This document shows, in pieces, positions 1-7,915 of a stretch of DNA of 35,408 nucleotides. The notes beneath the pieces were generated by a model, which was not told the DNA's origin, made no database searches, and worked only from the letters and a program-made list of their open reading frames with translations. Location of the stretch: positions 1 to 35,408 of the forward strand of contig CAKZMO010000222.1 of NCBI GenBank assembly GCA_937128595.1. Direction: 5' to 3'. Source of the DNA: an uncultured cyanobacterium. Its GTDB lineage: Bacteria; Cyanobacteriota; Cyanobacteriia; CAKZMO01. How positions within the stretch are numbered: position 1 is the first letter of the stretch; every line of letters starts with the position of its first letter. The position numbers and the translations under genes were made by a program.

Positions 1-463
1 TGACGACATCTCTGTGGGTGACGCGATGATGGGCGATCGCTGCGGCCCCATCATCAGCCAAGTCTTCTAGTCCTTCAGAGCTGCGCAGCAGCGCGGCGGC
101 TCCTCCGGCCAAAATGCCCTGCACCATCTCCGGTGGAGTGCAAAACGTGGGCGGACATTCAGCCGCATCGAGTACGCCTAATCTGCCGCTCGTGCCTGCT
201 CCAACATAGAAGAGACGCCCCCCTTCTGCCAGAGATTTCGCCGTGTAGTCGATGGCTTCAGCCAATGCCTCTCGTGCTGCCGATACGGCTGTAATCACCT
301 GCTGATCTTCCTGACAGAACACATCCACAATTTCTAGAGCGCTCATTTGGTCTAGGTTAGCGCTGTTGGGATTCTCCTGCTCAGTGAGAAGGTGCCCGCG
401 TTCGACAGCAGGAGACGAGGAAAAATCATCGTCAGTTGGCGCTTGAAAATCAGGTGAAGTCAT
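1..463 (-). CDS. murQ: N-acetylmuramic acid 6-phosphate etherase, N-terminal part (cut by window edge)
   Basis: My own translation of the minus strand from the ATG at 463 gives 154 residues open to the window edge; the ORF track does not list it. It contains the SIS-domain signature GAGTSGRLGVLDAAECPPTF near residues 88-107, which is highly characteristic of MurQ. MurQ removes the D-lactyl ether from MurNAc-6-phosphate in the cytoplasm, giving GlcNAc-6-phosphate during recycling of cell-wall sugars. The first ~30 residues are polar and probably disordered; LLTEQENPNSANLDQMS matches the usual family start. The SIS core and C-terminus lie outside the window. Identification is firm, completeness unknown. 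Confidence 0.93.
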   Translation of the reverse strand, partial: MTSPDFQAPTDDDFSSSPAVERGHLLTEQENPNSANLDQMSALEIVDVFCQEDQQVITAVSAAREALAEAIDYTAKSLAEGGRLFYVGAGTSGRLGVLDAAECPPTFCTPPEMVQGILAGGAAALLRSSEGLEDLADDGAAAIAHHRVTHRDVV

Positions 464-623
464 AACCTCTTAAAGCATAGATTAACTAGAGTTGTGCATC
501 GCTGCCGCGAGCAAGGGACTTGCCTCAGGCGATTTCTGGACATGAATATAAAATTACCGAATCGGCGGTACCTTACACTTCGCCAACGACACCCTAACGA
601 CCCCCTACAGAAGGAATGAATCC

Positions 624-2114
624 CTAGAGACTAAACAGCTTCTCAAGATTCTTCCGAATCCATGCAACGGGATTAATATCGTATTCTGCCGGGTTAATTA
701 GTCCCAGCTCTTGTAGACGGCGCTGCTGCATCGACAACTCTGCTCGATGCTTGCCCATTTCTTTGACAATCAAATCATAGATACGGGGCTGATCGTTCAA
801 CAGTTTCTTAAACCCTTGAGGACTGATCGAAAAAACAGTCGTCTCTTCAAGGGCTTTGACAGTCACGGTGCGCGGCACATTTAACATTAGAGAAAATTCG
901 CCAATATACTGCCCCGCCTCTAAAACCGTGGGAGAGGACTGACCTCCGATGGCGTATCCCACTGAGCCTGACAGAATGATGTAGAAAGCATCCCCTGGCC
1001 CGCCTTCTTCGTAGAGAATTTCACCGACTTGGAGATGGCGACGGTGACCGATTTCAACTAGCTTGCGTAGCTCGATTTCGCTACAGCTTTCGAAGTAAGA
1101 AAGCTGTTTCAAAAGTGTGCGCACGGGCACGGGCTTTGTAAATTGTCCGATTATGACGTTTGCTGGCTGCTGTAAGACAGCATGTTCGTCGTAGCTTTCT
1201 GGACTTGATTTGATGACAACATTGGGATTTCGTTGCCACACATCGAGCCGAGGAGAAGCGAGTTTGAGACCATGCTGCCTCAAATTTTGCTCAATGATGA
1301 ATCGTAGTGAGCTTTCGGTAATATATTTTTTGTCAATTTGCTTCATCCACACCCATAGATGGAAGTCGTAAGAATTGTGGGTGATGCCTGTGAAATATAC
1401 TTCAGGAGGATATTCATAGGACACACTCTCTTCTAAATAAGCAGAGTCCATCAAGACCTCAATCACCTGAACCGGATCGCTCTCGTGGGCAACGCTGATG
1501 GGAATCGATACCCAACCGTAGGGATTTTGATACGTCCAGTTGACGATTTGATTGCCGACGAGGTGACTGTTGGGCAACACAATATGTCGCTGGGTAATGG
1601 TGCGCACCACCGTGGAGCGCAGAGAAATATCGACGATGTAGCCTGACATTCCGTCCCATTCGATAAAGTCACCGACCTTCAGCTTTTGCTCGATCAGAAG
1701 AGTAATGCCGCTGATGAAGTTGCGAGTGATTTCCTGTAGACCAAAACCAATCCCAATACCCAGACTGCCTGCAAGAACTGCGAGGGATGCGAGATTAATA
1801 CCGATCGCCTGAAGTAAAGCAATACAAAACAGAGTGCCCAGGCTATAGCTGGTCACGGTGGCGATCGCCTCACGGGTTCCTTGCTTTAGCCCGATGCTGC
1901 CGAGCACGTAGTTTGACAGCACTTGCTTGAGGCTAAGAGAGATTACCAGAGCGATGAGCAAAACGAGCATGAACTGGGCGATCGCCCCTAAGGAAACCAA
2001 ACTATTCCCGATTCGCAGCAGGGGATAGTCAAGAACGTTGTTGATCGATTCTGAGAACCGAACAACAAGAGAATAAAGAGCTGAATCTGTAAATGGAACC
2101 GACAGCAGGTGCAC
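624..2114 (-). CDS. MscS-family mechanosensitive channel with C-terminal cyclic-nucleotide-binding domain
   Basis: 496 aa. Three membrane segments are visible (about residues 42-62, 82-104 and 106-130). The third, SLAVLAGSLGIGIGFGLQEI, is the Gly/Ala-rich pore helix of MscS, followed by the beta domain (KVGDFIEWDGMSGYIVDISLRSTVVRT) and the alpha/beta domain to about residue 300. Residues ~345-455 form a CNMP-binding fold with a phosphate-binding-cassette-like stretch, GEFSLMLNVPRTVTV, whose Arg is retained. This is the architecture of the bacterial CNG (bCNG) subfamily. It should sit in the inner membrane; ligand gating is inferred from the family. The annotated start is GTG with no convincing Shine-Dalgarno, so the first residues are uncertain. 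Confidence 0.9.
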   Translation of the reverse strand: MHLLSVPFTDSALYSLVVRFSESINNVLDYPLLRIGNSLVSLGAIAQFMLVLLIALVISLSLKQVLSNYVLGSIGLKQGTREAIATVTSYSLGTLFCIALLQAIGINLASLAVLAGSLGIGIGFGLQEITRNFISGITLLIEQKLKVGDFIEWDGMSGYIVDISLRSTVVRTITQRHIVLPNSHLVGNQIVNWTYQNPYGWVSIPISVAHESDPVQVIEVLMDSAYLEESVSYEYPPEVYFTGITHNSYDFHLWVWMKQIDKKYITESSLRFIIEQNLRQHGLKLASPRLDVWQRNPNVVIKSSPESYDEHAVLQQPANVIIGQFTKPVPVRTLLKQLSYFESCSEIELRKLVEIGHRRHLQVGEILYEEGGPGDAFYIILSGSVGYAIGGQSSPTVLEAGQYIGEFSLMLNVPRTVTVKALEETTVFSISPQGFKKLLNDQPRIYDLIVKEMGKHRAELSMQQRRLQELGLINPAEYDINPVAWIRKNLEKLFSL

Positions 2115-2611
2115 AGGAATAACGTGGGCTTGAGGTGGATGACAAAAAGGAAAAGAAGTATTGGGCGATGCCTTTACCCCCCCGAAAATGAATTGCGGGT
2201 TAGTTAGTGAAAGCCTCCCTTTGGAAAAAGATATGTCGGCTGTCAGTTCCAGAAGGATTTGATCTTCTCTGAAGGGACTTAATCTTCTGTAGCAGTCTCA
2301 AATAATTTATGAGTCTTCATTGCTCAAAACGACAAAAGTTGGTGCTATTCCTCAAAAATGAAGCAGCCCTACAGCATTATTCCGCATCATGCCTCCTAAA
2401 TAACGATGTCCGAGCCTGTGCCGCTAAAAATCATGCCATCAGGTGATTCTGCTTTTGTAACGAACTGTTCACGGACTGAGGAAAGGATCGTTACATCGAA
2501 TACAGTTTCAAATTCCAGCAAGCTTAAGAGTCTATGGATAAACCGTGCGATCAAAAATATTTCGTGAACGGCCTCTATGAAGTACTGAACTATTACTGAA
2601 CTGAAATTGCT
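2115..2611. other. Intergenic region between divergent channel and permease genes
   Basis: About 500 bases lie between the divergent starts of the channel gene and the NCS2 permease, so promoters for both must be here. I found no clear -35/-10 pair, no recognisable purine riboswitch, no tRNA and no convincing ORF. The 74-aa minus-strand ORF here needs a TTG start inside the permease gene and resembles nothing I know. Confidence 0.5.
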
Positions 2612-4054
2612 ATGGCACAAGAGTCTGATAACTTGACACCTTCCCCTGATAGGGAATCTGAATCATCGGGGGCGATCGCCAGTCCTCCTCAGCCCTCTGA
2701 GTCTCATGACTTTCCCCACCAGTCGGGGGCGATCGCCGACTTCTTCGGGTTCAATACTCTGCGCACCACCATGCGTAACGAAGTGCTGGCCGGGGTCACG
2801 ACCTTTGTCACGATGGCTTATATCCTGGCTGTCAATCCTGGCATTTTGTCAGAGGCAGTTTTCTTACAAGAACCAGGCGATCTTTTCGGCGAACTGGTGA
2901 TGGCGACGGCGCTATCTGCGGCTCTCGCCACCCTGATCATGGGGCTTTACGCCAAATTACCCTTCGTTTTGGCCCCCGGAATGGGTGTCAATGCCTACTT
3001 TGCTTTTTCTGTCGTTTTGGGACTAGGCATCGACTGGCGTGTTGCTCTCGCAGCGGTTTTTATTGAAGGCATCATTTTCATTTTGATGACCATCAGTAAC
3101 CTCCGAAGCAAAATCGTATCAGCCATTCCTGAATGTATTAAGCACGCGACGACCGCAGGTATTGGTCTGTTTATCGCCTACATCGCCCTCAAAAATGCGG
3201 GCATTATTGTCGCAGATGAGGCGACCTTTACAACTCTGGGAGATTTAAAGTCGCCTGCAACGCTGGTCGCAGTCATCGGTATTCTTCTGACCTCAGCCTT
3301 CATGGCTCGCCGCATCACGGGTGCTCTTCTGTGGGGCATTTTGGCTACCGCGCTGCTCGGATGGATTGTCGGCGCTGCGCCTTGGCCGAGTGGGTTTATT
3401 GGGGTACCACCGCTACCGACGGATCTCTTTGGTCAAGCGTTTGTTGGGCTAGCAGATGTTCTTGCGACTAGCGTTTGGCAGCTTTTCGGTATTGTCTTTG
3501 TACTCCTGTTTGTCGATTTGTTTGACACCATTGGAACGCTAACAGGATTAGGGGCTAAGGCTGGTTATATCGACGAAGAGGGTAACTTTCCTGGGGTTGA
3601 ACAAGCCTTTATGGCAGATGCTGTGGGCACGACGGCAGGTGCTGTGTTAGGAACGTCCACAGTGACGACCTATATCGAGTCCGCATCGGGGATCTCAGAA
3701 GGAGGACGGAGTGGTTTCACAGCTATTGTGGCTGCGGCGTTGTTTGCCCTGTCGATTTTGTTTATTCCTCTACTGTCGGGTATTCCCGCATTTGCGACGA
3801 CTCCATCCTTGCTGATTGTGGGTGTGTTGATGATGACGGGAGTGCGTCGGATTCGCTGGGAAGATCCCGCAGAATCAATTCCGAGCTTCTTGACGATTCT
3901 GATTATGCCGCTCAGCTTTTCTATCGCAGAGGGTCTGGCGATGGGACTGATCGCATATCCGTTCATAAAAGCCTTTCAGGGCAAGAGCCATGAAGTCACC
4001 ATTGGGATGTGGATTTTGGCGATCGTCTTCATCATTCGATTTGCTGTGACCTAA
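2612..4054 (+). CDS. NCS2-family (AzgA-like) guanine/hypoxanthine permease
   Basis: 480 aa polytopic membrane protein. After a ~45-residue acidic/Ser-rich N-tail, the sequence FFGFNTLRTTMRNEVLAG then TFVTMAYILAVNP is the start signature of AzgA/PbuG-type purine permeases. FVLAPGMGVNAYFAFSVVLG and LFVDLFDTIGTLTGLGAKAGYID are further family motifs lining the substrate site, and GTSTVTTYIESASGISEGGRSG is the conserved C-terminal half-helix region. The fold predicts 12-14 membrane segments. It would import hypoxanthine, guanine or adenine by proton symport; the exact base cannot be read from sequence. Full length for the family. It is transcribed alone. Confidence 0.92.
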   Translation: MAQESDNLTPSPDRESESSGAIASPPQPSESHDFPHQSGAIADFFGFNTLRTTMRNEVLAGVTTFVTMAYILAVNPGILSEAVFLQEPGDLFGELVMATALSAALATLIMGLYAKLPFVLAPGMGVNAYFAFSVVLGLGIDWRVALAAVFIEGIIFILMTISNLRSKIVSAIPECIKHATTAGIGLFIAYIALKNAGIIVADEATFTTLGDLKSPATLVAVIGILLTSAFMARRITGALLWGILATALLGWIVGAAPWPSGFIGVPPLPTDLFGQAFVGLADVLATSVWQLFGIVFVLLFVDLFDTIGTLTGLGAKAGYIDEEGNFPGVEQAFMADAVGTTAGAVLGTSTVTTYIESASGISEGGRSGFTAIVAAALFALSILFIPLLSGIPAFATTPSLLIVGVLMMTGVRRIRWEDPAESIPSFLTILIMPLSFSIAEGLAMGLIAYPFIKAFQGKSHEVTIGMWILAIVFIIRFAVT

Positions 4055-4360
4055 GGCGAAATACTGCGGCTGACGTGCTGTTAGGGGCGATCGCCAACCT
4101 TCTGCTCTATTCTCAGTTCTCTGATTGGATTAGCGCCAGTCATTGCCTCAACTTGTGAATTCCTCTTCCAACCCTGGGAGAGGGATTTTGCTTTCTCGCC
4201 TCTCTGGAAGTTGGAAAGACATCGAAGGATAGGGAAGCGATAGAGAATTGTTGAGAACAGGCCAAAATTTATCCCTCACAGAGAATGCCTCGCGGGAATA
4301 GGTGCTGTGGTTTGTGAATTCTGAGCGGATGGAACGTGCCATTGCTAGAGAGCCGCAATG
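4055..4360. other. Intergenic region between convergent genes
   Basis: Separates the convergent permease and TrpD-like genes. It holds an imperfect inverted repeat (CTTCCAAC near 4165 against GTTGGAAAG near 4209) around a CCTGGGAGAGGG motif, a type of CT/GA-rich palindromic spacer common in cyanobacteria. It may help terminate either gene, but there is no clear T-tract. No gene is supported. Confidence 0.4.
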
Positions 4361-4376
4361 TTAGAGAGCCGCAATG
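4345..4376. repeat. 16-bp tandem duplication across the stop codon of the TrpD-like gene
   Basis: Two adjacent copies of YTAGAGAGCCGCAATG (4345-4360 and 4361-4376) differ at one base. Read on the minus strand each copy encodes the same end, I-A-A-L followed by a stop (TAA in the genic copy, TAG in the downstream one). It looks like a short slippage duplication. Confidence 0.9.
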
Positions 4377-5473
4377 GGCGATCGCACTTCATTCAATGCT
4401 GTTTTGACCCGGTCTAGGTGTCGAGCGACAAGTCCTTGAGTCAGCATCGTTTCCGCTTTCGCAAGTCCTGCCTCAAACGAGTCACAGACACCTCCACGCC
4501 AGAGATAAAAGCCGCTGTTCCAAATAGCAGACTTCATCAGTTCAGACGGGGTTCCGTGCAAGACTGACTTGAGCTGATCGAAATACGCCTCATCAGATTC
4601 GAGGGGAACATCTTTGCCCTCAAAGCCATAGTCTCTGGGGTGCAGGAGCAGGCGCTCCATTGTCGATTGCGGCTCGTGAGGTGAATCGTTCGATGCGACT
4701 TCTGATTCTGATGGTGTGAACAGACCCACAATGCACGTGCGATCGCGCGGCAGGTCGCAACTTCCTTCTAGTCCCTTGATTGTCATGAAGGAACGCACCT
4801 GATGCAGTGTGAGAGCGGTTTGAATCATCTGCTCTGTTGGCGGATGGACGAATCCACAGGTTACTAGAGCGTCTTGTTCTCGGTAAGGACTCCACATGAG
4901 TTCTAGGGTGGCCTGGGGCGGCCGCTTGCCAAGCTGGTCTCGGTAGGGAACGAGTCCCTGAGCGAGAGGAAAGTGATCGGGCAAGTAGACAAACCCTAAA
5001 TATATTTTTTCAAAGACAGTTTGTACTTGATCAATTGACAAGCCCGTCCAGTTGAGCCCCAGTCCTTGCCAGATTTCGACCAGCGGTAAGCCATATTTGG
5101 TGGGCATGCGTTCGCCACCGTGCAGCACTACGGGACAGCCTGCTGTTGCTAGCACCAAAGCTGTAATAGGAGTGACGGGAGCCGTGCGCGATCGCCCATC
5201 GTAGGGAGAATTCATCACGATCGGACGATAAGCCGCCTCAACAGAAGAAAGCTGTTGCCCAAATTCTTTGTAGGCATCTAGCATTCCAGCCAGTTCTTCT
5301 CCCGTCGGGCGGCGGATGCGATGGGCAATCATGAAGGCTCCAATCTGAGCCGGGGTCGCATCCTGAGTTAGCATCATGCGAGCTGCGTCAGAGGCTGCTT
5401 GACGAGACAGACTTTCGCTTGTGTGTTGCCCGCTGCCCACCTTGCGAAGCAGCTCTCGAAATTGCTCACTCAT
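4361..5473 (-). CDS. TrpD2/YbiB-like glycosyl transferase family protein (anthranilate phosphoribosyltransferase family)
   Basis: 370 aa. The N-terminal helical domain (LLRKVGSGQHTSESLSRQ, then ATPAQIGAFMIAHRIRRPTGEELAGM) is the glycosyl transferase family 3 N domain. The catalytic half keeps the overall TrpD layout but not its PRPP loop: YDGRSRTAPVTPITALVLAT precedes VVLHGGERMPTKYGLP, where true TrpD has KHGN and GSAD. This matches TrpD2-type paralogues, several of which bind nucleic acid rather than make phosphoribosyl anthranilate. No trp gene is adjacent, so I would not name it trpD. Its last codons and stop are tandemly duplicated just downstream. Confidence 0.8.
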   Translation of the reverse strand: MSEQFRELLRKVGSGQHTSESLSRQAASDAARMMLTQDATPAQIGAFMIAHRIRRPTGEELAGMLDAYKEFGQQLSSVEAAYRPIVMNSPYDGRSRTAPVTPITALVLATAGCPVVLHGGERMPTKYGLPLVEIWQGLGLNWTGLSIDQVQTVFEKIYLGFVYLPDHFPLAQGLVPYRDQLGKRPPQATLELMWSPYREQDALVTCGFVHPPTEQMIQTALTLHQVRSFMTIKGLEGSCDLPRDRTCIVGLFTPSESEVASNDSPHEPQSTMERLLLHPRDYGFEGKDVPLESDEAYFDQLKSVLHGTPSELMKSAIWNSGFYLWRGGVCDSFEAGLAKAETMLTQGLVARHLDRVKTALNEVRSPIAAL

Positions 5474-5625
5474 AATCAGAAATGTAGACCTGATAGGATG
5501 GCAGAAAGATTAAACGGCTTCGATTCACAGAAATATCGATACTTGTTGTGGGCGTTGAGTGTCAGAATGTTAAGCTCCTCCATTCTTGAATAAAATCAGC
5601 TCTGAAGCGGATTCTTTTGGGATTT

Positions 5626-6591
5626 CTAAAAAGAATTGGCGGCGATTAAAGATTGAGCAGACTGACCATTGAACGACTGCTCATTGAATGACGTTTGATC
5701 CTCCACGATCAGCGTTTTGACTAGATTTCGAAAATGCTGAATGGGCGGAATATCGAGGCGATCGCGAGTGGTGACCAACACAACTTCGCGAGTCAAAATT
5801 TGTGGAGCAGTAGAGCGGGTTGTTAACGTCGAGTCAGCTTGGATGTCACTCATAGCAGAGCGCGGCAACAGGGCAACAGCGCTACCGCGTTTTACGATGC
5901 CACGAAAGGCATCAAGCGTGTTGAGTTCTAGAATAGACTTCAGCTCTAGATTTTGGCGTTGAAACTGTTCCTGCACCAGCCGTTGCATTCCATAACCATC
6001 TTTGAACACGACTTGCGGAAACTGAGCCAACTCCGTCCAGGGAACTTGATTGTGCTGAGCTAGAGGGTGACTGGCCGCCATCATGATCTCAATCGGCTCT
6101 TCAAACAGAGAGTCTACAACCATGTCGGAGCTAGCTGTAAGAAAGCGATTGTTCATGACGATCGCCGCATCGACTAGTCCATCTCGGAGAACCTTGAGGG
6201 CGCGATCGCTTCCCAGAGAGGTGACGCGCAACTGCACCTCAGGATAGCTATGGCAAAACTCTTGCAGTACCGGAGGCAGATGATAGGCGCAAACCGAGTG
6301 AATGACTGCGACACATAATTCTGGCTGCTTGCCCTGACGCAATTCTTCAAATTCGGCAACGGCTTGACTCCATTCGTGGCAAATTTTGCGGGCGCGATAG
6401 AGGAGGCGATCGCCCGCCACTGTGAGCTTTGCTTGGGCATTGCGATGAAAAACAGGCATACCTAGCTCAGCCTCCAAGGACTGAACCTGGCGACTAATAG
6501 TTGACTGCGTTACCCCACAGCGTTGAGCCGCCTGTTGGAAACTCTTCGTTTCAGTCACGGCTAAAAACGCCTGTAGTTGTTCGAGACGCAC
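5626..6591 (-). CDS. ntcB: LysR-family nitrogen assimilation regulator NtcB
   Basis: 321 aa. The N-terminal winged HTH (residues ~1-60: MRLEQLQAFLAVTETKSFQQAAQRCGV, then TQSTISRQVQSLEAELG) is typical LysR. The effector domain carries VTSLGSDRALKVLRDGLVD, FPQVVFKDGYGMQRLVQEQF and LELNTLDAFRGIVKRG, which match my memory of cyanobacterial NtcB closely. NtcB enhances nitrate-assimilation genes in response to nitrite together with NtcA. Start is GTG, supported by AAGGGGGAT about 7 nt upstream. A GTAN8TAC/TANNNT promoter lies 80-120 bp upstream, which independently supports the assignment. The C-terminal ~25 residues (NEQSFNGQSAQ) are low complexity. No nitrate-assimilation gene is adjacent. Confidence 0.85.
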   Translation of the reverse strand: MRLEQLQAFLAVTETKSFQQAAQRCGVTQSTISRQVQSLEAELGMPVFHRNAQAKLTVAGDRLLYRARKICHEWSQAVAEFEELRQGKQPELCVAVIHSVCAYHLPPVLQEFCHSYPEVQLRVTSLGSDRALKVLRDGLVDAAIVMNNRFLTASSDMVVDSLFEEPIEIMMAASHPLAQHNQVPWTELAQFPQVVFKDGYGMQRLVQEQFQRQNLELKSILELNTLDAFRGIVKRGSAVALLPRSAMSDIQADSTLTTRSTAPQILTREVVLVTTRDRLDIPPIQHFRNLVKTLIVEDQTSFNEQSFNGQSAQSLIAANSF

Positions 6592-6645
6592 GAGCGATCC
6601 CCCTTATTATGGGTTCCCATGGTGTTGCGGCAAGCTGAACGGCAA

Positions 6646-6690
6646 ACAGCATCTTTTACCTATGCCTAAACAGTAGGTAAAAGATGCTGT
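6646..6690. repeat. Perfect 16-bp inverted repeat enclosing the ntcB -10 box
   Basis: Arms ACAGCATCTTTTACCT (6646-6661) and AGGTAAAAGATGCTGT (6675-6690) are exact reverse complements with a 13-nt loop. No T-tract follows, so it is unlikely to be a normal terminator. The -10 box overlaps the loop and the predicted transcription start lies in the loop, which suggests an operator or cruciform control element. Confidence 0.85.
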
Positions 6691-6711
6691 CGTCTTTGTA
6701 TCCTCAGCTAC
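6662..6711 (-). promoter_or_regulatory. NtcA-activated promoter of ntcB
   Basis: On the minus strand the palindrome GTAGCTGAGGATAC (6711-6698) fits the NtcA consensus GTA-N8-TAC exactly. It is followed after 22 nt by TACTGT (6675-6670), which fits the TANNNT -10 box. The 20-24 nt spacing rule for NtcA class II promoters is met. Transcription would start near 6663, leaving a ~70-nt leader before the GTG. NtcA control of ntcB is known in model cyanobacteria; use of this site here is inferred. Confidence 0.8.
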
Positions 6712-6963
6712 AGCTCCTTAGACAGATGCAGGCAATAGCCCGCCATCTTGGAGCTAGCTTCAGCAGCCCTCTACTCGTAGTGGAGCTGTTGATTACACAC
6801 AACTCGTTGATGACCCAGGAGGTCGTCTCGTTCACCCCTTCAATCTTCATTTTCAAAGAAGGCTGAAGCACGTGGATGCCGAATCTGTCGATGGGTGTGG
6901 CTTGACAGCTCAGGGGAGAGAGACCCGATTTAAACCCAGGAGCATGTCACTTGGATGGCTTTG
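6712..6963. other. Intergenic remainder between ntcB promoter and S-formylglutathione hydrolase gene
   Basis: No gene with a start codon and ribosome site is supported. One plus-strand frame stays open for almost 80 codons (from about 6756 to the TGA at 6986, running into the 3' end of the next gene) and reads protein-like (for example DDPGGRLVHPF), but it lacks an early ATG, GTG or TTG. It could be a gene remnant or chance. Confidence 0.4.
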
Positions 6964-7830
6964 TCACGAGCAGAGAATCTCAGCGTGATGGCGAATATGA
7001 TCGCCTACAAAAGTTGAAATGAAGTAATAGCCGTGATCATACTCAGGCTGCATCCTTAAGATCAGGGGTTGACCCACTTCTTCACAAGCGGATTGAAAAA
7101 GCTCTGGTAGGAGCTGCATTTGCTGCAAAAACGAGTCAGCGCTGCCTTGGTCGATGAGAATGGGGTGACTAAAAAGGGGGCGATCGCGCTTCGTTGTTCT
7201 GACCAGTGCGCTGGCATCATAGGTCGCCCATTGACTTTTGTCGTCGCCTAAATAATGGCGAAATGCTTTTTGCCCCCAGGGGCACTGCATCGGTGCGGCA
7301 ATTGGTGCAAAGGCAGACACCGAACGGTAGCGATCTGGATTTTTGAATGCACAAATCAGCGCCCCGTGGCCTCCCATCGAATGCCCGAAAATACTCTGAC
7401 GCTCCATATCAGCCGGAAAGTTTGCTGCGATGAGCTGAGGCAGTTCGTCCACCACATAGCTATACATGCGATAGTTCTGCTTCCAAGGGGATTCGGTTGC
7501 ATCAACATAGAATCCCGCACCTGTTCCAAAGTCCCAAGCATCGTCTTCGCCCGGAATGCCTGCATCGCGAGGGCTGGTATCAGGAGCGACAAGCATGATG
7601 CCATGCTCTGCGGCATAGCGCTGGGCTCCGGCCTTTGCCATAAAGTTTTCGTCGGTGCAGGTCAGCCCCGACAAAAAATACAGCACCGGAACCGCTTGTG
7701 TTTTGGCTTGGGGCGGCAGATAGACAGAAAATTTCATCTCGCCCTGACACGCCTCGGATGGATGACTGTAAAAGCGGGTAGAACCTCCAAAACAGGCGTG
7801 TTGGCCGCGAAGGGTGAGAGATGCAGACAT
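6964..7830 (-). CDS. S-formylglutathione hydrolase (esterase D family)
   Basis: 288 aa from the ATG at 7830; the ORF track's GTG at 7896 adds 22 residues not expected in the family (usual length about 280). The alpha/beta-hydrolase fold shows [16 protein letters not shown] (oxyanion region), nucleophile elbow [10 protein letters not shown] with Ser at ~151, [10 protein letters not shown] near the acidic residue, and YDHGYYF with the catalytic His at ~266. The enzyme hydrolyses S-formylglutathione to formate and glutathione, the last step of glutathione-dependent formaldehyde detoxification. It lies downstream of coaBC on the same strand (85 nt gap) and may be cotranscribed. No partner alcohol dehydrogenase is visible. 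Confidence 0.92.
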   Translation of the reverse strand: MSASLTLRGQHACFGGSTRFYSHPSEACQGEMKFSVYLPPQAKTQAVPVLYFLSGLTCTDENFMAKAGAQRYAAEHGIMLVAPDTSPRDAGIPGEDDAWDFGTGAGFYVDATESPWKQNYRMYSYVVDELPQLIAANFPADMERQSIFGHSMGGHGALICAFKNPDRYRSVSAFAPIAAPMQCPWGQKAFRHYLGDDKSQWATYDASALVRTTKRDRPLFSHPILIDQGSADSFLQQMQLLPELFQSACEEVGQPLILRMQPEYDHGYYFISTFVGDHIRHHAEILCS

Positions 7831-7915
7831 AAGATGACAGGCAATAGACGACGATGAACCCGCGAGAGTTGTTGAGCACTCTCTTGATTCAATCACTCTA
7901 GCGTAAGGTCTGAAG

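Noticed and set aside
2115-2611. Purine riboswitch upstream of the NCS2 permease
   Set aside because: I could not find the conserved three-way-junction sequence or paired loops.
2396-2620. 74-aa minus-strand ORF upstream of the NCS2 permease
   Set aside because: Requires a TTG start inside the permease gene, no ribosome site, and no recognised family.
6646-6690. The ntcB palindrome as a Rho-independent terminator
   Set aside because: No T-tract on either side, and the element overlaps a well-formed NtcA promoter.
6756-6988. Almost 80 open codons on the plus strand, protein-like in places
   Set aside because: No early ATG, GTG or TTG and it overlaps the end of the hydrolase gene; could be a remnant, but I cannot name a family.
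7255-7857. 200-aa plus-strand ORF antisense to the S-formylglutathione hydrolase gene
   Set aside because: The opposite strand encodes a complete enzyme with a catalytic triad; this frame has scattered Cys/Arg/His composition, no family resemblance and no ribosome site.
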